Assembly: GCA_005791855.1 (NCBI GenBank)
Contig: SXUH01000221.1
Location: 1 to 9,914 of the forward strand
DNA from: Bdellovibrionales bacterium
GTDB taxonomy: Bacteria; Bdellovibrionota; Bacteriovoracia; Bacteriovoracales; Bacteriovoracaceae
Direction: 5' to 3'
Length of the DNA stretch: 9,914 nt
The notes under the pieces are model-generated. The model was not told the DNA's origin, made no database searches, and worked only from the letters and a program-made list of their open reading frames with translations. The translations under genes and the position numbers were made by a program. The first letter of the stretch is position 1; every line of letters starts with the position of its first letter. This document shows positions 5,246-9,914 of this stretch, piece by piece.

Positions 5246-7333
5246 TCATCGAGTTACGGTGAGTGGGATATCCTTGATGATGCTTCCGGACTGGCACCGG
5301 ACGGACGTGGTACCGATCTTCCGGCCGGTGAGGTTCCCGGACTGGTCGATGCTCGCGATCGCGCCCCTGAGCACGGAGTAGGTGATCGGAGAGCTCATCT
5401 GGTTCCCCTGAGCGTCGAGGCCCTTACAGCTCACGGAGGTTGTCTTCCGGAGGCCGAGGCTGATGCTCGAGTGAGACGCGGAGATCGAGGTCAGCACTGG
5501 CTCTGGAGCCGGTGTCGGAGCCGGTGGCGGAGTAGGAGTCGGAGCAGGAGGAGGTGTCGTCGTCGCGGCCGCGGAGAAGACGGCGCTGTTGATCCCCATG
5601 CCGATGCTGGCGGCGTCTCCACCGAGGGCCACCTTGAACTTGGCGGCACCGGTCGACGGCGCCGTCGAAGCGTAGCGGAGGGTCGAGTTCTCGAAGACCT
5701 TGATGACCCCGCCGGCGCGTTCGATCTTGATGGTGCTCGCGAGGTTGGTCGCCCAGTCGAGAGCGTAGACGCCGTCCACCCGGACTTCCATCCACTGGCC
5801 CTGGTTCGTCACCGCGGTCGAGTTCACGCCGTCGTCGAGGGCAACGGAGACGCCGTAGGCCGCGCCCTGCTCATTGTACTTAAAGGAGAAGCTCCCGTCG
5901 GCGGCGATGCTCTTGGTTTCAGACGACGCGTAGTACGGAGTCGCGAGCTTCTCCAGGCGGTTGCCTCCAACCACCGAGAAGCCGGTGCTGCTCACGAAGA
6001 TATCCGAGGTCGACGGTGGAGGTGGGACGGGCCCTGGAGGTGGCTCCGTCGGAGGCATCGGAGGAGTGACGGTCCCGTCGACGGCCGGCATGCGGACCAC
6101 GAAGAGGTCGCGGCGGCCCGAAGGGTCACCCCAGTTCGAAGTGAAGGCGACGTACTTTCCGTCCCGGGAGATGTTGGCGCGCGGAGAGCTCCAGTAGTCT
6201 TGGTACGCGGAGTAGTGGTGAGCGAACCTCCGGACCCGCTGGGTTCCGTCGGTCGCCATGAGAGTAAGCTCGTTGTTAAAAGCGTTCGGGAGGACCGCGC
6301 CATAGTGGCTCACCATCGTCCAGCCTTCGTCGTTGGCGAGCATCGAGATGTGGCTCGCCGAGGTCCAGTCGTTTCCGTAAGAAAAGACCGTTCGGATGGT
6401 CCTCGGAGTGGCGAGGTTTCGGAAGGTGATCCGGTTCGTCCAGTTATCCGATCCGACGACGGTCCCGGTCCCGATGTCGTGGTGGCTTGGGGTGTAGTCC
6501 GGTTCCCCGTCCCGGAGCTCCTGGATGCTGCCATTCGAGAGGTCGACGATCTTCGATTCGATGACGGTTTCGGGCTTCCCGTCCGCTCGGTAGATCACGT
6601 TCCCGTTGGCGTCCCGCAGGTACCCCTGGTTTCCGGTGATGACGTAGAGGAACTTCCCGCTCTTGTCCACCTGGCACTCGTTGATCTCTTTTGTCTGCAC
6701 GTAGCTCAGGATCGTGTTCGTCGAGCGCTTCCAGACGATCCAGCCCTGGTCCGTGTAGTCCGGGTTCTTCACGGTCGCGGCGAAGACGTCGTCGTCGCGG
6801 CTCATGCTCATCTGCGCGAAGTAGGACCCCGCCGGGAGCCGGCTCGTGAGGTCCCCCACCACTTCGTAGGTCATGGTGTCGGTGTTGAGGGCGATGAACT
6901 TCGCGTCCGAGCGCATGAAGAGCTTGTTCGGGAACATCGCGCTCCAGATCGTGTCCTCGAAGGAAGTGTGTCCCCCCGGAGGCCTCGGGATGAGGCGACT
7001 CTGGCCAAGGGTGAAGTTGATCGGATCGAAGTCGTAGATCTCCGAGGTGATCCCGAAGGCCAGGAGCTTGGTGTTGTTCTCGTTGAAGGTTGGCCAGTAC
7101 GCGTAGGCCGTTCCCATCACGCTGTTGGCGTCGATCGAGCCGGTGATTCGCATGATCTCAGTACCGAAGGTCGGGTCGATGACCTTCCCACCAGGTGCCG
7201 GGAGCGCAGGGGTAGGGCCTGGCATGTAGGCGCCGAGATCGGTTTTGAAAGCACCCCGTTGGGCGAAGACAGACATTGACGTGGTGAGGGCCAGCGTAGC
7301 TGGAAGACTCAACATTTTTGATAGAAGCTTCAT
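5246..7333 (-). CDS. exported beta-propeller protein with lectin-like and Ig-like domains
   Basis: A 695-residue secreted or periplasmic protein. The signal peptide is about residues 1-24 (MKLLSKMLSLPATLALTTSM then SVFA-Q). Residues 45-415 read as a WD40-like/PD40-type beta-propeller: repeated strand-turn units such as SKIVDLSNGSIQEL, a His-containing SHHDIGTG, then RFAHHYSAYQDYWSSPRAN followed by SRDGKYVAFTSNWGD. Clustered His in a propeller recalls oligogalacturonate-lyase-type enzymes, but I cannot confirm catalysis. A Pro-rich linker (424-440) leads to a beta-rich domain at 443-588 that resembles a concanavalin-type carbohydrate-binding fold (TIKIERAGGVIKVFENSTL). A second Pro/Ala/Thr linker (594-612) leads to a C-terminal Big_2-like Ig domain (613-694). 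AAGGA sits 8 nt upstream of the ATG in the motif TAACGAAGGAATA. The stop is followed by a strong hairpin. The likely role is binding, and possibly cleaving, an extracellular polysaccharide. Confidence 0.94.
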   Translation of the reverse strand: MKLLSKMLSLPATLALTTSMSVFAQRGAFKTDLGAYMPGPTPALPAPGGKVIDPTFGTEIMRITGSIDANSVMGTAYAYWPTFNENNTKLLAFGITSEIYDFDPINFTLGQSRLIPRPPGGHTSFEDTIWSAMFPNKLFMRSDAKFIALNTDTMTYEVVGDLTSRLPAGSYFAQMSMSRDDDVFAATVKNPDYTDQGWIVWKRSTNTILSYVQTKEINECQVDKSGKFLYVITGNQGYLRDANGNVIYRADGKPETVIESKIVDLSNGSIQELRDGEPDYTPSHHDIGTGTVVGSDNWTNRITFRNLATPRTIRTVFSYGNDWTSASHISMLANDEGWTMVSHYGAVLPNAFNNELTLMATDGTQRVRRFAHHYSAYQDYWSSPRANISRDGKYVAFTSNWGDPSGRRDLFVVRMPAVDGTVTPPMPPTEPPPGPVPPPPSTSDIFVSSTGFSVVGGNRLEKLATPYYASSETKSIAADGSFSFKYNEQGAAYGVSVALDDGVNSTAVTNQGQWMEVRVDGVYALDWATNLASTIKIERAGGVIKVFENSTLRYASTAPSTGAAKFKVALGGDAASIGMGINSAVFSAAATTTPPPAPTPTPPPAPTPAPEPVLTSISASHSSISLGLRKTTSVSCKGLDAQGNQMSSPITYSVLRGAIASIDQSGNLTGRKIGTTSVRCQSGSIIKDIPLTVTR
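5498..5554 (-). repeat. proline-rich linker coded by tandem repeat
   Basis: Codes residues 594-612 of the propeller protein as two near-identical PPPAPTP units ending in APEP. The DNA is a degenerate purine-rich tandem repeat (GGAGCCGGTG-type units on the plus strand) and may change length by slippage. It joins the lectin-like domain to the Ig-like domain. Confidence 0.7.
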
Positions 7334-7518
7334 TGCTATTCCTTCGTTAACGTCTCACTGGAAAATTTAGATCTTACGATTTTATGTGATACGTCAAAAC
7401 GATCTATAAGAAATCTTTTATCGACCATCAATTATATAAAAATCAATAGCATAGCTAGCTTGGGAATATTTAAGACTGCCAGATTTTCCGGTCAATTCTA
7501 ATCCCCAGAATTCTCTTT
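7334..7518. other. AT-rich spacer between two minus-strand genes
   Basis: This 185-bp stretch has no gene and is markedly AT-rich beside its neighbours. It holds the leader of the propeller gene (TAACGAAGGAATA at 7349-7337), two promoter candidates listed separately, and a weak hairpin (AATTCT 7494-7499 with AGAATT 7507-7512, 7-nt loop) just after the stop of the repeat-protein gene. The hairpin is too AT-rich to be a convincing terminator. Confidence 0.6.
7431..7495 (-). promoter_or_regulatory. candidate promoters of the propeller gene
   Basis: On the minus strand, TTGACC (7495-7490, five of six) is followed after 16 bp by TTAAAT (7473-7468, four of six). Further down is a perfect TATAAT (7436-7431) with no good -35 box at 16-18 bp. 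Either would leave a leader of about 90-130 nt. Presence of a promoter here is likely; which one is used cannot be decided from the sequence. Confidence 0.4.
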
Positions 7519-8982
7519 CTACTGGGCCAGCAGTGCCTTCACTGAACTGTGGATGAAGTCACCCTTCCCACGGAGCGCCTGTTCGAGTTGGCCGATCTCT
7601 TCGCTCGTGATGTCAAGGCCCATGATGCTCGGTACGGGCAGGGAGATCGACTTTCCGGTGGAAGGGTTCTCGAACTTCACGTAGCTATCCACTTCGAGGG
7701 ATCTGCGGAAGCCGAGGCGCTTGAGCGAGGCTTCCTGGTAGTCGCTGGCGGTGGCGATCTCGCTCTTGATGCCCGCGATGAGCTGTTCGGTTCCGTCCTT
7801 GATGGACTTCGTCGAATCCGGGTGGATGAAGCTCGCCTTCCCTCGGAGAGCGTCTTCGAGTTCCGCGCGCTGGCCCTTGGTAAAGGTCTGCGGATCGGCG
7901 TCTCGGCTCGGGAGCTGGATCTTCACCTTCAGCTTCCGGTGAATGAAGGTGCAGGCGACGGCCGCGGGATCCGGTTCGAAGCCAAGGAGCTTGAGCTCCT
8001 CCGGTCGAGTGCCGATGGGCTTGCCGCTCGGGTCCAGCAGGGCCTTGATCATGGCTTCGGTGAAGGCCGTCTCTGCCTTCGGATGCCGGAAGTTCGCTCT
8101 CCCTCGAAGAGCGTCCTCGAGCTGAGTTCGCTCTTTGGAGGAGAAGGCAAGTGCCGCGCCGTCGGGATTTGGGAGTAGGATCGATTTCCCCGTCCGCGGG
8201 TGGTCGAACTCGACGACACCGACGCCGCTCTTCTTCACGAAGCCCAGTTGCTCTAACTCCTTCACCGGGTACTCGACGGAGAGGCCAAGCTCGTCCCGGA
8301 CCTTCCCGACGAGTTCTTCGGTGGCATCGGTCTTCCGGTTCCGCACCTCCGGATGGACGAACTTTCCGCCCCGGAGAGCCGCGTAGAGCTGGTCGCGGTC
8401 CTCGTCGGTGAAGGCGAGTGGGCGGTAGCTATCCTGGACCGGCAGCACGACGACGGCACCGGAGCGAGGGTGCGAGTACGTGACCGTTCCGGACTTCTCG
8501 GTGCGGAGGAAGCCGAGCTGCTCGAACTCTTTGGCGTGGTACCCGTAGCTGGAGCCGAGGGCGTCCCGCAGGTACGGGATCAGGGCCTTCGGATGGATGA
8601 ACGTCCCCCGGAAGGTCAGGGCGTCTCCCAGCTCCCTTCGCTGCTCGGAGGTGAGGACGAGTTTCTCCTTACCCTCTTCCGGGAGGAAGATCTGCCCACC
8701 TTCGCTGCTACTGATCAGCACCAACCCGGGTCGGTCGCGGTTCAGCTTATACCCGAGGAGGTCGAAGGCTTCGGCGTTGTAGCCGGGGGTCTTGCCGAGG
8801 TTCTCCTGCAGGAAGGCGATGGTTTTCTTTTCCTCTGGCGAACCCTTCTTCTCGTCCGGCAGGATGATGGCACCCCTTTCGGTTGAAAAGAGATCGGAGG
8901 CCCGGAGCGAAGGGCCCCAGCACAGGCCTAGGATTCCGCAAACCGCGGCGAGGTAAATCGGGGATCGAAGAGATTGGGCCAT
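7519..8982 (-). CDS. exported protein built of five 80-91-residue repeats
   Basis: A 487-residue product of a family I do not recognise. The ATG at 8982 is preferred to the GTG at 9012 because AAGG lies 7 nt upstream and a signal peptide follows directly (hydrophobic YLAAVCGILGLCWG, cleavage near SLRA-S at 28/29). Neither Cys in the signal is in a lipobox. The mature protein is almost wholly repeats: units at about 49-131, 132-211, 212-301, 302-388 and 389-479. Each runs as a helix ending ELEQLGF, a beta hairpin around HPRTGKSILLP, then a helix FTxExRxQLEDALRGK ending FIHP. Residues 37-42 (GAIILP) may be a remnant of a further unit. The mature part has a single Cys (344). A multi-copy extracytoplasmic repeat suggests a scaffold or binding protein; no function can be assigned. 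No clear terminator follows, but 185 bp and promoter candidates separate it from the propeller gene. Confidence 0.93.
   Translation of the reverse strand: MAQSLRSPIYLAAVCGILGLCWGPSLRASDLFSTERGAIILPDEKKGSPEEKKTIAFLQENLGKTPGYNAEAFDLLGYKLNRDRPGLVLISSSEGGQIFLPEEGKEKLVLTSEQRRELGDALTFRGTFIHPKALIPYLRDALGSSYGYHAKEFEQLGFLRTEKSGTVTYSHPRSGAVVVLPVQDSYRPLAFTDEDRDQLYAALRGGKFVHPEVRNRKTDATEELVGKVRDELGLSVEYPVKELEQLGFVKKSGVGVVEFDHPRTGKSILLPNPDGAALAFSSKERTQLEDALRGRANFRHPKAETAFTEAMIKALLDPSGKPIGTRPEELKLLGFEPDPAAVACTFIHRKLKVKIQLPSRDADPQTFTKGQRAELEDALRGKASFIHPDSTKSIKDGTEQLIAGIKSEIATASDYQEASLKRLGFRRSLEVDSYVKFENPSTGKSISLPVPSIMGLDITSEEIGQLEQALRGKGDFIHSSVKALLAQ
7546..8838 (-). repeat. five tandem protein-coding repeats
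   Basis: Units span 8838-8590, 8589-8350, 8349-8080, 8079-7819 and 7818-7546. Ends are set on the conserved FIHP-type motif (FIHP, FVHP, FRHP, FIHP, FIHS). Spacing of that motif is 80, 90, 87 and 91 residues. Units 3, 4 and 5 are the most alike over LEDALRG/LEQALRG, unit 1 the most diverged. DNA identity is patchy, so the duplications are old. Confidence 0.85.
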
Positions 8983-9142
8983 ACTGGAGCCTTTTCGTCT
9001 GATCCGCTCCACGACTTGAGGGCCGGGTTTATAAAGGGAAACACTTCATCAGGATTCTCGATGCTTAGAGACTGTCCGGCGAGGGTGAAGAAAATTACAT
9101 TCCCGCCTTTTCTACACGGAACCGTCGTAGTCCTACCAGCGC
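8983..9142. other. spacer between two minus-strand genes
   Basis: No gene is visible in these 160 bp. A minus-strand TATAAA (9033-9028, five of six to a -10) lies 45 bp upstream of the ATG at 8982, without a clear -35. An imperfect hairpin (CTAC-ACG against CGT-GTAG with one bulge, about 9114-9132) follows the stop at 9143 but has no U tract, so termination here is doubtful. Confidence 0.4.
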
Positions 9143-9784
9143 TTACCGGTAGCTCGAGTAGGGTGTGGTGATCGACCAGTAACAGTAGGCCCGGCTCCCG
9201 TCGCCGCGCCTGGCGGGCCTGATCTTCTGAGACGCCTCGATCTCCGTGAGGTACTCGTGGAGAGAAACGGGGCGGTCTTCGAACTGCACGTCCAGCACGC
9301 GGAACTCGGCGCCGGCGTTGGTCTTTATGGCCACGATGTTGGCGTCGTGGAAGTTGGAGTAGGTGAAGTAGCGACCGGAGACCTGGTCCCGGAGCCGGAG
9401 CTTCCCATTGTTCCCCGGACAGTCGACGTAGAGCTTTCCACTCACGATGCCTTGGTCCTTGAGGAGCTTTTGGATGTAGGCCCGGCGGAAGCTGCAGCGG
9501 CCCGCGGGGCGACTGTTCCGCGCCTGTGGATCCCGCTCGAGGTCCGTGAAGATGTCCCGGACCTTCGACTCTGAGAGGAGAGTGAACTTGAACGCGCCGA
9601 GGTGCTGGAGGAGGTTCTGGTAGTGGTCTCGGGGAAGACCTTCTTCTGAGACCTCGACGTAGTTCTCGGGAAAGTTAAAATCGTCGACGGACCGGATGAG
9701 AGACTCCTGGTGCCTCTCGGAGATGGTGGCGAAGGCCGGGGTCAGGGAGAGGGCCAGGGATAGCGTCAGCAGTAGCGATTTCAT
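9143..9784 (-). CDS. exported protein-glutaminase-like deamidase
   Basis: A 213-residue exported protein. AGGAG lies 5 nt upstream of the ATG and the signal peptide is residues 1-19 (MKSLLLTLSLALSLTPAFA, cleavage before Thr20). The core resembles protein-glutaminase-type deamidases, which hydrolyse protein-bound glutamine to glutamate with a Cys-His-Asp triad on a transglutaminase-like fold. Cys97 sits at a helix start (GRCSFRRAYIQKLL), His146 in YSNFHDANIV and Asp165 in FRVLDVQFEDRPVSLHEYL. The spacing (49 and 19 residues) is near that of the Chryseobacterium enzyme (42 and 20, from memory). The pattern Cys-x(2)-Arg-Arg-Ala-Tyr, strand-His, strand-Leu-Asp, Pro-Val-Ser-Leu-x-x-Tyr is the family's usual order. 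Residues 20-90 may be a propeptide, since these enzymes are often made as proforms. Cys122 and Cys201 could pair. Substrate unknown; target proteins of other cells are possible. Confidence 0.92.
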   Translation of the reverse strand: MKSLLLTLSLALSLTPAFATISERHQESLIRSVDDFNFPENYVEVSEEGLPRDHYQNLLQHLGAFKFTLLSESKVRDIFTDLERDPQARNSRPAGRCSFRRAYIQKLLKDQGIVSGKLYVDCPGNNGKLRLRDQVSGRYFTYSNFHDANIVAIKTNAGAEFRVLDVQFEDRPVSLHEYLTEIEASQKIRPARRGDGSRAYCYWSITTPYSSYR

Positions 9785-9914
9785 TCAGTCTCCTGTGGGA
9801 ATAGGGCTATAGAGGATTGCCTATGCTAATTATTGTGTACAACGCTGTACCATTGATGTGAGGAGGCACATAAGGCACCAAAAATAAAGATACGCAATGT
9901 CATTTGAGCTCTAC
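9785..9914. other. right-edge spacer with small dyad
   Basis: It contains the leader of the deamidase-like gene, an inverted repeat GTACA-ACGC-TGTAC (9837-9850) about 53 bp upstream of that start, and a perfect AGGAGG (9861-9866) on the plus strand with no start codon at usable distance. An ATG at 9897 opens a frame that runs off the edge (MSFELY), without a ribosome site; it is too short to call. Confidence 0.4.

Noticed and set aside
5042..7279. Long plus-strand open frame opposite the propeller gene (745 codons)
   Set aside because: It is rich in Arg, Val, Asp and Gly with no recognisable domain, typical of the antisense frame of GC-rich genes; the minus-strand frame has a signal peptide, domains and a terminator.
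7452..7490. Third copy of the TAGCTA/GGAA element upstream of the propeller gene
   Set aside because: TAGCTA and a GGAAT are present, but the gap is 5 bp rather than 3, the 17-bp dyad is absent and the distance to the gene differs.
7682..8431. TAGCTATCC at 7682 and 8426, resembling the operator arm
   Set aside because: Both lie inside coding repeats, without the 17-bp dyad; they are explained by codon usage.
3743..8996. 12-base repeat TGGAGCCTTTTC in two 5' leaders (3743-3754 and 8985-8996)
   Set aside because: A few 12-base matches are expected by chance in a window of this size, and the positions relative to the start codons differ.
9897..9914. Possible start of a plus-strand gene at the right edge (MSFELY)
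   Set aside because: Only six codons are visible and there is no ribosome site in front; AGGAGG at 9861-9866 is too far away.

Overview
The window looks like an accessory, secretion-rich stretch of a Gram-negative bacterial chromosome. Coding DNA is GC-rich with a strong preference for C- or G-ending codons, while the spacers (for example 1-222 and 7334-7518) are clearly AT-richer. A lipobox protein, several Sec signal peptides and a NhaR-like LysR regulator fit a proteobacterial or Bdellovibrionota-type organism, but no marker gene fixes the phylum, so that is a weak inference. There are no RNA genes, insertion sequences, phage genes or CRISPR arrays.

Layout: 1-273 is a regulatory spacer, probably divergent from a minus-strand gene just left of the window. 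A large lipoprotein with a barrel-like domain and a C-terminal LamG-type domain runs rightward (274-3045). It faces a small cysteine-rich exported protein on the minus strand (3068-3724), which is divergent from a LysR-type regulator (3871-4746). The regulator runs into the 3' end of a second small exported protein (4735-5085, minus). Three further minus-strand genes follow: an exported beta-propeller protein with lectin-like and Ig-like domains (5246-7333), an exported protein made of five copies of an 80-91-residue repeat (7519-8982), and an exported protein with a Cys-His-Asp arrangement like protein-glutaminase (9143-9784). Six of the seven products carry export signals; only the regulator is cytoplasmic.

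The strongest new observation is regulatory. The 146-bp spacer between the LysR gene and its divergent neighbour contains a nested palindrome: a 17-bp dyad (3790-3806) flanked symmetrically by two TAGCTA arms. A second copy of the left part of this element (CAAATAGCTA, 3-bp gap, 17-bp dyad; 23 of 30 bases identical) lies upstream of the small exported gene on the other side of the LysR gene (5141-5170). Both copies overlap a candidate -35 box at exactly the same offset, with the dyad centred near -54. This suggests a local regulon in which the regulator controls the two small exported proteins flanking it, and perhaps itself. The LysR promoter candidate also puts +1 on the A of its ATG, so its mRNA may be leaderless.

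The remaining genes appear to be separate units. A 10-bp-stem hairpin (5213-5236) separates the propeller gene from the small gene downstream of it. The shared theme is proteins acting at or beyond the cell surface: possible glycan binding or cleavage (274-3045, 5246-7333), protein deamidation (9143-9784) and unknown extracytoplasmic roles (3068-3724, 4735-5085, 7519-8982).
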